Part shown: piece after piece, positions 1-9,074 of the stretch
Layout of the letters: the number at the start of each line of letters is the position of its first letter
Numbering within the stretch: the first letter of the stretch is position 1
NCBI GenBank assembly: GCA_001566965.1
Contig: LSNW01000032.1
Location: 372,001-436,000 of the forward strand
Reading direction: 5' to 3'
Source of the DNA: Methylothermaceae bacteria B42
Lineage (GTDB): Bacteria; Pseudomonadota; Gammaproteobacteria; Methylococcales; Methylothermaceae
Length of the DNA stretch: 64,000 nucleotides
Notes under the pieces: generated by a model
Databases searched by the model: none
Seen by the model: only the letters and a program-made list of their open reading frames with translations
Told to the model about the DNA's origin: nothing
Translations under genes and position numbers: made by a program

Positions 1-1197
1 AATGTCCTCCAACTTCAAATTCCATGGGATAAGGGAAGCAAGGATGCCCTTTCTCAATATGATTCGGTTTACCACGATGACCAAGGGAAATATCAACATC
101 TGGAAAGCCCAGATAACAGCCAACGGCATTTAATTGTCGACCGCAGTCAAAGCTTCACCCTGGTGGTATTCGACACGACTGGCGCCTATAACGGCCGTAC
201 CCAGCCGTTACACTATTACCATCGAGTCCAACGCGCGGTGTTGTGGGAAAAAGGCAAAGGTGGCGCGGATTATCTTTATATATATGACTTTGTAGAACCT
301 AGTGCTGAAGCGCCACCTCTCCTTAAAAGAAAACAAACTTTCAACTTTTATCAAGCGCCACCCACCGTCAACGGCGCCACCGCAGTCATTGAGATCCCGG
401 CCGAAACCGCGTTAACCGCCCAACGCGTGGATGTCGCCGCGATCTTTCCAGCGCAATCAGCAATGTCAGCCATTCCCCCGGAAGGTTCTCCAACAGACGG
501 GGGCCTATATTCTTACCGTTTACAAATCGAGCCGGAGGATGGCAATAGGCTAACAATGATCACACTTTTCCGCATTGCGGATGAGTCAGACTTGCCCGTG
601 GAGGCCGCCTGGGGATGGTCGGGGGAACGATGGAAAATCGTTGGCCAGGATAATCACGCCGCGATCTTTCCTATTTCAGGATATGGGCAACCGCATTATT
701 ATGGCGAGTCGATTATCCCAAAAACCTCAGGGAAAGTCGTGAGCGTCATCTGGACAGGACTCGCTGCTGACCGGAGATACACGATCAACGCCGTAATCCA
801 AGACGGTAATACCCGATTATCACTCTCCCCTGGCGGGCGGTTCCATGCAGATTCGAGCGGCGTTATAAGGTTTTTGGTAAAAGAAAATGGCCAAGTCATA
901 CTCGATCCTCAAAGCGATCAAGACCAAGATGGCATCAAAAATTCTAATGATAATTGCCTCTACGTTGCCAACCCCAAGCAACGTGATACCGACCAGGATG
1001 GTTACGGCAATGCTTGCGATGCCGATCTGGATAATAGTGGTTTTGTCAGTTTCGGTGATCTGGACCTGTTCCGCGCCAGGTTTGGAACCGGTGACCCCGA
1101 TGCCGATTTTGACGGCAACGGCTTTGTCAGTTTTGGTGATTTAGCGATTTTCCGCCAACTATTCGGTCACGCACCCGGACCTGTGGCGGCAAAATAA
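1..1197 (+). CDS. Secreted protein with TSP3-type and dockerin-like calcium repeats (5' end outside window)
   Basis: The frame is open from base 1, so the gene starts upstream and only about 398 C-terminal residues are visible; the first in-window start codon (GTG 163) is unlikely to be real. The N-terminal part is not recognised. The C-terminal ~95 residues carry a thrombospondin type-3-like stretch (DQDQDGIKNSNDNC, then DTDQDGYGNACD) followed by two duplicated segments, each with Asp-rich loop plus GFVSFGDL and a following helix. This is the pattern of a type I dockerin or paired EF-hand-like calcium module. Such tails occur on secreted or surface proteins. With no enzyme domain visible, the function is unknown. 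The stop at 1195-1197 is followed by about 120 bp without a gene. Confidence 0.75.
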   Translation, partial: NVLQLQIPWDKGSKDALSQYDSVYHDDQGKYQHLESPDNSQRHLIVDRSQSFTLVVFDTTGAYNGRTQPLHYYHRVQRAVLWEKGKGGADYLYIYDFVEPSAEAPPLLKRKQTFNFYQAPPTVNGATAVIEIPAETALTAQRVDVAAIFPAQSAMSAIPPEGSPTDGGLYSYRLQIEPEDGNRLTMITLFRIADESDLPVEAAWGWSGERWKIVGQDNHAAIFPISGYGQPHYYGESIIPKTSGKVVSVIWTGLAADRRYTINAVIQDGNTRLSLSPGGRFHADSSGVIRFLVKENGQVILDPQSDQDQDGIKNSNDNCLYVANPKQRDTDQDGYGNACDADLDNSGFVSFGDLDLFRARFGTGDPDADFDGNGFVSFGDLAIFRQLFGHAPGPVAAK

Positions 1198-1318
1198 GGC
1201 GGTATTCATCCTCTCGCAGAGCCGTATCGATCCCTTTTGATGACTCTTATCAGCCTCAAATGCTCTATAATCCGATTCCATGATTTCAATAGATGAACAT
1301 TTAGAAGGTGGAAAAATT

Positions 1319-2332
1319 ATGGCTGAAGCAACCAAACTCCGCTGGGGCATTCTGGGCGCCGCCAGAATGACTCAAGTCATGCTACCGGCTCTGATTACCG
1401 CCGATAACGCCCAACTGGTCGCTATTGCCAGCCGCCGCCCGGGCGCCGCGGCAAAGGTGCTTAACCAATGTGCCCCCCAAATAAGCGGGGTTAAGACCTA
1501 CGATGACCCTTCTCTATTACTGAAAGATTCCGAGGTGGAAGCCGTGTATTTGCCCATGGCCAACGAGGAACATGGGGAATGGGCGCTTAAGGTGCTTGAA
1601 CACGGCAAGCACGTCTTATGCGAAAAACCCATGGCGCTGAAAGTGGAAGAAATTGAGGCTATCGAACAAGCGGCAACCAAGCGCAAACTCAAAGCCATGG
1701 AAGGATTTATGTACCGCTTCCATCCCCAGCACCAAAGAACTTGGGAGATCATTAATACGGGGCTCATTGGCGACATCCGCACCATCCGTTCCACCTTTTC
1801 GTTCCCGATGACACCCGCGCGAATGTACCGAATCAGCCGATCCATCGATCAAGGCGGCGGTGCCATGTGGGATATCGGTTGTTATGCCATCCATGTATGC
1901 CGGATGTTTTTCCAGGAACCGCCGTCATCGGTCATCGCCATGGTTACCACTATCGATAGCGGAGCGGATGTGAGCGACAGCGGCGTATTGGATTATGGCG
2001 ATGGCAGGTATGCCCATTTCGACTTCAGTTTTCAGCGGGCCAGAAGGGCCGAATATGAGATTATCGGCACCCAGGGAGGGCTCAAATGCCACAATGTCTG
2101 GGCCAAGCCGGGGGATATCCCAGTCATTTCCTGGCAGACCGACAGTGGCAGACAATGCGTGGAGCAGCTCCCTCCCGCCAATCACTTCCGCCTGGAAATC
2201 GAGCATTTTTCCGATTGCGTTTTGAATGACACCTCCCCTGCCCTAACTCTGGTGGATGCCAAAATGAACTGCAAAACCATCAATGCCGCTTTGCAATCCA
2301 TGACCAGCGGGCAAAGGATTGATATCGGCTAA
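1319..2332 (+). CDS. Gfo/Idh/MocA family oxidoreductase
   Basis: Predicted NAD(P)-dependent oxidoreductase of about 337 residues, usual for the family. The N-terminal Rossmann segment reads RWGILGAARMT, and the family motif CEKPMAL, which holds the catalytic-region lysine, is present; the C-terminal alpha/beta domain follows (GGGAMWDIGCYAIH). Members act on sugars, inositols or related alcohols, and the substrate cannot be told from sequence. ATG 1319 is chosen because it has an AAGGTGG ribosome site just upstream and begins directly before the Rossmann fold. An in-frame ATG at 1280 would add 13 residues with no matching signal. The next gene starts 10 bases after the stop, so the two are probably co-transcribed. 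Confidence 0.85.
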   Translation: MAEATKLRWGILGAARMTQVMLPALITADNAQLVAIASRRPGAAAKVLNQCAPQISGVKTYDDPSLLLKDSEVEAVYLPMANEEHGEWALKVLEHGKHVLCEKPMALKVEEIEAIEQAATKRKLKAMEGFMYRFHPQHQRTWEIINTGLIGDIRTIRSTFSFPMTPARMYRISRSIDQGGGAMWDIGCYAIHVCRMFFQEPPSSVIAMVTTIDSGADVSDSGVLDYGDGRYAHFDFSFQRARRAEYEIIGTQGGLKCHNVWAKPGDIPVISWQTDSGRQCVEQLPPANHFRLEIEHFSDCVLNDTSPALTLVDAKMNCKTINAALQSMTSGQRIDIG

Positions 2333-2342
2333 TGATGGTCCG

Positions 2343-2777
2343 ATGCCTGATATCTTTACCGTGGGGCATTCAAACCAGTCCATGGCGGATCTCGTCCAGT
2401 TGCTGCGGGCCTGGGGGGTGGTAAAGCTGATAGATATCCGCAGCAACCCCAATTCAAAACGCCAACCCCACTTTAGCCGCCAGCACTTGGAACTGACCCT
2501 GCCTGAGCATGGTATTGATTATGGTTGGCTGGGTGATTTATTGGGAGGCATGCGCAGGGAAGGCTATCCCGCCTATATGAAGACCCACGCTTTCGAACTG
2601 GGATTGCTGCGTCTAGAAGCCAACGCCGCAGCACCCCCGGCGGCTATCCTATGCGCGGAACGGAATTGGCGCCATTGTCACCGCCAGTATGTGGCCGATG
2701 CGTTGAAAGACCGGGGATGGTCTGTCTGGCATTTATGGGATCAATCAACCCGGGAAGAACACCGGCCGTTATTCTAA
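2343..2777 (+). CDS. DUF488 family protein
   Basis: About 144 residues, with the DUF488 hallmarks: an opening IFTVGHSNQSM, a central LIDIRSNPNSKRQPHF, and a late ILCAERNWRHCHRQYVAD segment holding the conserved Cys-Ala-Glu and Cys-His. The biochemical role of the family is not established. ATG 2343 begins right before the conserved TVGHS motif; a TTG at 2319 would overlap the preceding gene and is less likely. It sits 10 bp behind the oxidoreductase gene and probably shares its transcript. About 150 bp without a gene follow. Confidence 0.8.
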   Translation: MPDIFTVGHSNQSMADLVQLLRAWGVVKLIDIRSNPNSKRQPHFSRQHLELTLPEHGIDYGWLGDLLGGMRREGYPAYMKTHAFELGLLRLEANAAAPPAAILCAERNWRHCHRQYVADALKDRGWSVWHLWDQSTREEHRPLF

Positions 2778-2929
2778 GTAATCTTGTTATCACTTCACCC
2801 CGGTTAAGGAAAAATAACCTCTTTATCCTCTTTACCCCCTTGTTTCTGAACAACTGGCCACCATATAGATTGAGGAATTTTTCAATAACGGACTTGCGCC
2901 AAAAACAATTCAAAATCAAAGGAACCTCA

Positions 2930-4207
2930 ATGAATATCACCAACATTACAAAAATAGATTCAGATCTGTTCTCCCTTGAACTGATAGGAGACGATGAAAG
3001 GGGCTATGACTTTCTGACCGATGAATGCCTTCTGGAACTCAAGCAACTAAAATCTCCGAAGGGGCTGCTGAGCGTCTATTTGGACATCCGCCCCGAGACC
3101 TTGCAAACCAAGCCTCTCCTGACCCGGTTCAAAAATTTGATCAAGGAAATCCAGCAAGCCAAGGAAGGCGATTGGGATCGGGATGAAAAAATGCTGTTTG
3201 ATGCCGTCGTGGCGGAGATGTCCCAGCGCCTGGATCTGGAAAGCAAAGCAGTGCAAGGCAAAGGCTTGGTTCTATTTGCAAGCCCAAGCCGGATCAACCC
3301 GAAAAGCAAAAAACTGGACTACGATCTGATTAAAGTCTTCCATTTACCTGACGCCCCCAGCGATCTTGTTGTATGGAGTCAAACGCCAGTACTGGAACCC
3401 TTGCTGATTCAGAAAGATGAACACGCAGAAACCGGCGTCGTGTTATTTGATCGCGAATCCGTCCGGTTCTTTCTTTATTCCATGGGGGAAGCGGCGGAAT
3501 ACACTCTCAAGTTTTTGAACCCGGATCCATTCCCCATGACCAAGGCCCATAGCTGGCATGGCTACGGCACCCACAACCACCATCAATGGCAGGAAGAGCA
3601 TTACAAACACTATTTGCGCCACGCTGCTACCGCCATTGCCAAAATTGCCGAAAAAACCAGGTGGAAATGGTTAGTTCTCGCCAGTCCGGATACGCAAGAA
3701 CCCAAACACTTGGTGGATTTTCTGCCAAAGGCCCTCCAATCCAAAGCGATTGGTTATGCCTCCATGCCCATGACATGCTCTTTGAATGAAGTACGCGATC
3801 AAGTCGCCCCCATTGTCCGGCAAGCTGAAATTAATGAAGAAAAAGCCACGCTGGAACAATGGGTGGGCGAACTGGAAAGACCTGGCGGACTGGCGGTTTC
3901 CGGCGTTGAAGATACCGTAAACGCAGCTCAACAGTTCCGCTTGTTGACATTGATTTTCCCTGCGGACTTCGTGCAAAAGGGCTGGCAATGTGAATCCTGT
4001 CAAGCCTGGTCGGCGGATCTGCAAGAAACACCGCTTCCCAAGTGCCCCTATTGCGGCTCTGATCAATTAATCGAAAAAGCGGACATTATCGGGGAAATTG
4101 CTGTCCAGACCATTCACTCAGGTGGTCATGTGGAAGTGGTGCGGGAACCGGATCACCGCAGCATTGTAGCCAATCACGGCATGATTGGCGGGTTGCTGCG
4201 GTTTTAG
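2930..4207 (+). CDS. eRF1/Pelota-like (baeRF family) protein with C-terminal zinc ribbon
   Basis: A 425-residue protein resembling bacterial relatives of archaeo-eukaryotic release factor 1 (baeRF family 10 is my best match). Visible parts are an N-terminal domain with LLSVYLDIRP, a middle region with TGVVLFDRESVRFFLYSMGE, a His-rich stretch (HSWHGYGTHNHHQWQEEHYKHYLRH), and a C-terminal zinc ribbon with paired Cys motifs (CESC and CPYC). Relatives are thought to act on ribosomes or peptidyl-tRNA, but this group has no proven activity. Start ATG 2930 is preceded by AAAGGAACC at good spacing. The same frame is open upstream to 2651, but that stretch has low-quality composition and overlaps the DUF488 gene, so it is left out. 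Confidence 0.75.
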   Translation: MNITNITKIDSDLFSLELIGDDERGYDFLTDECLLELKQLKSPKGLLSVYLDIRPETLQTKPLLTRFKNLIKEIQQAKEGDWDRDEKMLFDAVVAEMSQRLDLESKAVQGKGLVLFASPSRINPKSKKLDYDLIKVFHLPDAPSDLVVWSQTPVLEPLLIQKDEHAETGVVLFDRESVRFFLYSMGEAAEYTLKFLNPDPFPMTKAHSWHGYGTHNHHQWQEEHYKHYLRHAATAIAKIAEKTRWKWLVLASPDTQEPKHLVDFLPKALQSKAIGYASMPMTCSLNEVRDQVAPIVRQAEINEEKATLEQWVGELERPGGLAVSGVEDTVNAAQQFRLLTLIFPADFVQKGWQCESCQAWSADLQETPLPKCPYCGSDQLIEKADIIGEIAVQTIHSGGHVEVVREPDHRSIVANHGMIGGLLRF

Positions 4208-4264
4208 GGCCAGAACACTGAGGGGCTGATAGAATAATACTATTTGTCCCCATTCAGAGTTTGC

Positions 4265-5239
4265 ATGCCTCTAAACCAACTGATTACGCTGCTCGGCCCT
4301 GTTCTATGTCTTTTAGCCGGCTTGAGCGCCCAGGCTGAAACCAGTCACCCCGGCGAAGATACACCGCCGGGGTTTTCAATCGAACTCAGCCCGGAGCTAC
4401 AACAGTTAGCCGGGATTCGTATCAAAACCCTGACCGAAACATCCCCTTTGCCAGATATCATGGCTTATGCCAAGGTAATCAATCCTCAACCGCTGCTGGA
4501 AGGTCTCACCCGCCTTCGTCAACTGGCGATTCAGCTCAAGGCGAGGCAGTCCATTGCCGGTTTGGCAAAAACGCGGTATCTACGCTTACAGTCATTGGGG
4601 AACAGCACCCAACGCAGCAAAGTGGAACAGGCGAAACAAGATTGGCTGATCGCCTCGAGCGAGGTTGAAACCTTAAAATTAAAACTTCAGCAAGAAAACG
4701 CCGGATTTGTGACTCAATGGGGCACGGAATTGCGCCAATGGGCGGAAAACCAGCCTGTTCGGCTGACAGCCCTGCGACAGGGGAAAATCAGACTGGTCGG
4801 ACTAGTTTCTTCGCAATCTTGCAAACCCTGCCCTAAGCAAGCCGCCATCGAATACCACCAACAAATAATCCCCTTGGATTACGTCGCCTCCCTGCCCAGC
4901 GCCGATCCCGTCTTGAATCGAGCTGGATTCCTGTTTATTGCTGAAGACGCACGGCTTCCGGTAGGCCAACGTCTGACAGGCTGGTTCACCCAATCCCAAA
5001 ACGCCATTGTCATCCCCGCCTCCGCGGTTGTCTGGCGATCGGGCGCCCCCTGGGTTTTTGTGCAAACAGAAGACAATCGCTTTCAACGCCGCAGACTTTT
5101 GGCATATCGGCAAGGCATAAGAAAGTGGTGGGTAAACGATGGCTTGATAAGCGGTGAAAAGGTTGTCGTGGACGGCGCCCAGATTTTGTTATCTTCGGCG
5201 TTTCGGGAACAAGTACCAGAAGAAGATGACGACGACTGA
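4265..5239 (+). CDS. Periplasmic adaptor (membrane fusion) protein of an RND efflux pump
   Basis: About 324 residues with a cleavable signal peptide (LLGPVLCLLAGLSAQA). After it come a helical hairpin region with coiled-coil character (about residues 80-140) and a C-terminal beta region (GQRLTGWFTQSQNAIVIPASAVVWRSGAPWVFVQ) typical of HlyD/CusB-type adaptors. It ends in an acidic EEDDDD tail. A short CKPCPK motif in the middle could bind metal, but this is speculative. The RND permease gene starts 39 bp downstream, so adaptor and pump form one operon. No outer-membrane channel gene is adjacent. ATG 4265 fits the signal peptide; a TTG at 4244 is a weaker alternative. Confidence 0.8.
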   Translation: MPLNQLITLLGPVLCLLAGLSAQAETSHPGEDTPPGFSIELSPELQQLAGIRIKTLTETSPLPDIMAYAKVINPQPLLEGLTRLRQLAIQLKARQSIAGLAKTRYLRLQSLGNSTQRSKVEQAKQDWLIASSEVETLKLKLQQENAGFVTQWGTELRQWAENQPVRLTALRQGKIRLVGLVSSQSCKPCPKQAAIEYHQQIIPLDYVASLPSADPVLNRAGFLFIAEDARLPVGQRLTGWFTQSQNAIVIPASAVVWRSGAPWVFVQTEDNRFQRRRLLAYRQGIRKWWVNDGLISGEKVVVDGAQILLSSAFREQVPEEDDDD

Positions 5240-5278
5240 CCCGGCAACCGGTTCAACCGATTCAATTACCCATTAAAT

Positions 5279-8200
5279 ATGCTGTCTGCACTGATTAGAG
5301 GCGCCATCCATTTCCGGGGCGCGGTGATTGGATTGAGCTTGCTGCTCATGTTTTATGGCGGTTGGCGCCTGTCCCAGGCAGGTCTGGATATCTTCCCTGA
5401 ATTTTCCCCCAAACAAGTCATCATTCAAACCGAAGCGCCGGGCTTGACCGCCGGGCAGGTGGAAAAACGCATTACCCAGGCCATCGAAAATACATTAGGC
5501 GGTCTGCTCGGATTAAAGACCCTGCGCTCTGAATCCATCCAGGGCCTATCCGTAGTAACTGCGGTGTTCGAACCCGACATCGATATTTACCGCGCCCGCC
5601 AACAAGTCAGCGAACGCCTGGCCGCCCTGGCCCCACAACTGCCGCATGGAACCGGACCACCGCTGGCTGTGCCTTTGTCGTCCTCCTCTGCCACCATTCT
5701 TACCCTGGGATTGGTCTCCCGGCAACAAGACCGGCTCGCTTTGAGAGACTGGGTGGACTGGACTTTGGTACCGCAACTGAAGGCAGTGCCGGGGGTTGCG
5801 GATGTCAATGTCTTTGGTGGTGGCGAGCGGCAACTGCAAATCCAGTTGGATCCGGAAAAGCTGCACAGATACCGGATTGGCATTAATCAGATAATCCAGG
5901 CGCTGGAAACCAGCCTGAAACGCAGCGGCTTGGGATTTATCCAAACCCCCAATCAACGACTCCAACTCACCCTGAATGCCGACAGGGATCTGGCAAACAA
6001 CATCCACCAACTGGTGCTGCGTCACCAACAAGGACAGAGTCTCACACTGGGTCACGTGACGGAAATCGCCTGGGGCGAAGCGCCTCCCATCAGCGCCGCC
6101 CAAATCGACGGCAAACGCGGCCTGGTACTGATGGTTATTGGACAATACGGCGCCAATACGCTGACCGTCTCCCGCTCCGTGGAACAAGTTTTGAGCAACC
6201 TAAAGCCGTTACTGGAAAAACAAGGCATCACCCTCTACCCCCGCCTGTTCCGCCCCGCCGATTATATTGAACGCTCTATCCGAAATCTGGGCGGCCATTT
6301 ATTGCTTGGCGCCTTGTTTGTGTTGGTGGTGCTGTATGCCTTTTTGTTTGACTGGCGCAGCGCGCTCATCTCCGCCCTGGCCATCCCCCTGTCCCTGTTG
6401 GGCGCGGTGGTGGTACTGCTCCAAGCCGGGGTAAATCTCAACATCATGGTACTGGGGGGGCTGGCCATTGCCCTCGGTGAAGTCGTCGATGACGCGATTA
6501 TCGATACCGAAAACATTTTCCGGAGACTGCGGGAAAACCGCCAAGCACCCAATCCCCGTCCCCTGGCCCAAGTCGTTTTACAGGCTTCCCTGGAAGTTCG
6601 CGGCTCGGTGGTTTACGCCACCTTCATCGTCGCCTTGGTATTTGTCCCGCTATTGACCCTCGGTGGCGTGGCAGGCAGGCTGTTTGCACCGCTGGGCATG
6701 GCCTATATTCTTGCCATCCTGGCATCACTGCTGGTGGCCTTGACCGTTACCCCGGCGCTGGGATATTTGCTTCTCGGCCAAAGCCGCCGTGACCAACACC
6801 CGCCTTTGCTAGGCTGGCTGCAACCGCGCTATGTCCGGCTTTTACACTGGGTTCATCAACGCTTCCATTCGGTCTGGCTTGGCACGGTATGTATCAGCCT
6901 GATTGCCCTCGTCTCCCTGGCATTTATCGGCGGGCGCTTTCTGCCGGAACTCCGTGAAGGTCACTACATCGTCCATACCGCCAGCCTGCCCGGCACTTCC
7001 CTGGAGACCTCTTTGAAAATAGGCAAACAGCTCACCGAAGCATTTTTGCGGATTCCAGGCATCGTGTCGGTGTCCCAATGGGCGGGCCGGGCGGAAAGGG
7101 GCGCGGACACCTACGGCAGCCATTACAGCGAATACGAAGTCCATCTTCAGGAAATGACGGGCCGGCAGCAGCAGCGCATACTGGAACGGCTGCGCGATAT
7201 TCTGGACCGATTTCCCGGCATCGCCTATGAAGCCAATACCTTCCTGAAAGAAAGGATTGACGAAACCCTGTCGGGATACACTGCCTCGGTAGCCATTAAC
7301 CTCTATGGTCCCGACCTGGAGCAACTGGACCGGCTGGCCCGGCAAACCGCCAACCTGATCCGGCAAATCCCCGGCGCCCGGGAAGTTCGCCTGAGAACCG
7401 GCAGCACCCTGCCCCAATTAGAAATCACTCCCGATTTCCAGGCCCTGGCTCTGTGGGGTCTGCCTTTAAGCGACCTATCCCGCTCCCTGGCAACGGCCTA
7501 TCAAGGCTATGCCATCGGGGAAATCTACCGGGGCAACCGCACCCATCCCGTTACGCTCATCCTGCCCCCTTCCCTGCGTCAACAACTCGATCCTCTTTCC
7601 CATCTGCCACTGACGAATGACGAGGGAAAGCTGGTGGAATTGAATCATCTGGCCAAGATCCGGCAAACCGAAGACCGCTACAACCTGCTCCACCGCAATG
7701 CCCAGCGCGTACAAACCGTAACCTGTAATCCCTCCGGTGACTGGGACCAGTTCATCACCGAATTGAAACGCAGAATCCTCCAGGAAATCGACTTCCCGCC
7801 GGGCTATTACCCTGAATTCACCGGCGCCGCAGTGGAACAACGCCATGCCCGCCAGCAGCTCATACTCCACGCCTTGCTGGCGGGCGCTGGCGTATTGCTG
7901 CTGATTTATATCGCCCTGGGATCTTGGCGGCTGACACTACTGACCATCATCAACCTGCCCTTCGCCCTGGTAGGCGGGGTGGCGGCCGTCTGGCTCGGGG
8001 GCGGCATGATTTCAGCCGGATCCCTGGTGGGATTTGTCACCCTGTTCGGCATTACCGTGCGCAACGCCATCATGCTCATGGCCCACTACCGCCGCTTGGT
8101 TGTCGGCGAAGGCATGCCCTGGAATCTTCAAACCAGCATTCTCGGCGCCAGCCAGCGCCTGCCCGCCATCTTGATGACCGCCCTGGTTACCGCCCTGGCC

Positions 8201-8362
8201 ATGCTCCCCATTGCCCTCAACAGCGACAATCCTGGACGGGAAATCATGGGCCCCATGGCGGCGATCATTATTGGCGGATTGTTTTCTTCCACCCTGTTGA
8301 CCTTGCTCTTAATGCCCACGTTGTTATTACATTGGGGAAAAATTCATAAAAACCAACTATAA
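5279..8362 (+). CDS. RND efflux permease, heavy-metal (CzcA/CusA-like) type
   Basis: A 1027-residue inner-membrane proton-driven pump with the usual twofold RND architecture: one N-terminal transmembrane helix, a large periplasmic loop (DIFPEFSPKQVIIQTEAPG), a bundle of helices, then a repeat of the same plan. The fourth-helix region reads GEVVDDAIIDTEN, the acidic pattern of the heavy-metal subfamily (COG3696) that relays protons. Together with the adaptor immediately upstream it should export a cation or small toxic compound; the substrate is not readable from sequence. The stop is followed by a short inverted repeat and then an unrelated secreted-protein pair. Confidence 0.88.
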   Translation: MLSALIRGAIHFRGAVIGLSLLLMFYGGWRLSQAGLDIFPEFSPKQVIIQTEAPGLTAGQVEKRITQAIENTLGGLLGLKTLRSESIQGLSVVTAVFEPDIDIYRARQQVSERLAALAPQLPHGTGPPLAVPLSSSSATILTLGLVSRQQDRLALRDWVDWTLVPQLKAVPGVADVNVFGGGERQLQIQLDPEKLHRYRIGINQIIQALETSLKRSGLGFIQTPNQRLQLTLNADRDLANNIHQLVLRHQQGQSLTLGHVTEIAWGEAPPISAAQIDGKRGLVLMVIGQYGANTLTVSRSVEQVLSNLKPLLEKQGITLYPRLFRPADYIERSIRNLGGHLLLGALFVLVVLYAFLFDWRSALISALAIPLSLLGAVVVLLQAGVNLNIMVLGGLAIALGEVVDDAIIDTENIFRRLRENRQAPNPRPLAQVVLQASLEVRGSVVYATFIVALVFVPLLTLGGVAGRLFAPLGMAYILAILASLLVALTVTPALGYLLLGQSRRDQHPPLLGWLQPRYVRLLHWVHQRFHSVWLGTVCISLIALVSLAFIGGRFLPELREGHYIVHTASLPGTSLETSLKIGKQLTEAFLRIPGIVSVSQWAGRAERGADTYGSHYSEYEVHLQEMTGRQQQRILERLRDILDRFPGIAYEANTFLKERIDETLSGYTASVAINLYGPDLEQLDRLARQTANLIRQIPGAREVRLRTGSTLPQLEITPDFQALALWGLPLSDLSRSLATAYQGYAIGEIYRGNRTHPVTLILPPSLRQQLDPLSHLPLTNDEGKLVELNHLAKIRQTEDRYNLLHRNAQRVQTVTCNPSGDWDQFITELKRRILQEIDFPPGYYPEFTGAAVEQRHARQQLILHALLAGAGVLLLIYIALGSWRLTLLTIINLPFALVGGVAAVWLGGGMISAGSLVGFVTLFGITVRNAIMLMAHYRRLVVGEGMPWNLQTSILGASQRLPAILMTALVTALAMLPIALNSDNPGREIMGPMAAIIIGGLFSSTLLTLLLMPTLLLHWGKIHKNQL

Positions 8363-8367
8363 TAATC

Positions 8368-8394
8368 CGCTAAATCAAATAACTAGATTTAGCG
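8368..8394. repeat. Small inverted repeat between RND gene and secreted pair
   Basis: CGCTAAATC and GATTTAGCG form a perfect 9-bp stem around a 9-nt loop, starting 5 bp after the RND stop codon. No T-run follows on the plus strand, so it is not a clear intrinsic terminator. It may stabilise the upstream mRNA 3' end or be an operator for the next gene at 8448. Confidence 0.45.
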
Positions 8395-8447
8395 CAGCAA
8401 GGCTAAATTAACACGCATATCTGTTCACAGCCATAGGCAATAAAGTT

Positions 8448-9074
8448 ATGAAACTATTACGACTTTTGGGACCCTGGTATAGGGGTTTCTTGTTTTTCTC
8501 GCTTGTTTTATTTGGAAGCGGCCAACTCCATGCCACCGCCATCCGGCAGGTCAACCTGGAAGAAATGCTGCGTCAGTCAGAACTTGTTTTTGACGGCGTG
8601 GTAGTCAATACGGAGGTCAAGGAGAACGCGTATGGACGCCTGGCCACAGAAATAACTTTTAAAGTCATTGACGTCCTCAAAGGCGATCCTGGCGGCTCGA
8701 CAATCACCTTGGTTTTCATGGGTGGCACAAAAGACGGCAAAACCTTGAAAGTAGGCGAAATGGATTATCCCGCCATTGGTGAGCGGGGCATTTATTTTGT
8801 CGAGTCTCTCAAACGAAGGCTGGTGAATCCCCTCTTCGGTTGGTCCCAAGGCAGATTTATTGTGATTAAAGATGAGGACGGAACCCACAGAGTTTATACC
8901 GCCCAAAAAACCCCCGTTACCGGGTTAATCTCTTCCCCTATTCCTCCCTCCCGCCAATTTAGCCGCGGAGTTGCCCAGGGCGTGCAAACCAGCAAGCAAG
9001 CACTGACGAAAAACGCTTTGTCCATCCAACAATTTAAACGGCAACTCAAGGAAAAATGGGAGACTATTCAATGA
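8448..9074 (+). CDS. Secreted protein of unknown function, partner of the matrixin-like protease
   Basis: A 208-residue protein with an N-terminal signal peptide (hydrophobic run FLFFSLVLFGSGQ, probable cleavage after LHATA). The mature part begins IRQVNLEEMLRQSELVFDGVVV and has alternating beta-strand character with no motif I recognise as catalytic. The stop overlaps the start of the following protease gene (ATGA), which implies translational coupling and a shared role. It could be an inhibitor, propeptide-like chaperone or substrate-binding companion of the protease, but nothing in the sequence decides this. Confidence 0.7.
   Translation: MKLLRLLGPWYRGFLFFSLVLFGSGQLHATAIRQVNLEEMLRQSELVFDGVVVNTEVKENAYGRLATEITFKVIDVLKGDPGGSTITLVFMGGTKDGKTLKVGEMDYPAIGERGIYFVESLKRRLVNPLFGWSQGRFIVIKDEDGTHRVYTAQKTPVTGLISSPIPPSRQFSRGVAQGVQTSKQALTKNALSIQQFKRQLKEKWETIQ

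Noticed and set aside
2651-2929. 93-residue N-terminal extension of the eRF1-like protein
   Set aside because: Overlaps DUF488, atypical composition, and ATG 2930 has a good ribosome site.
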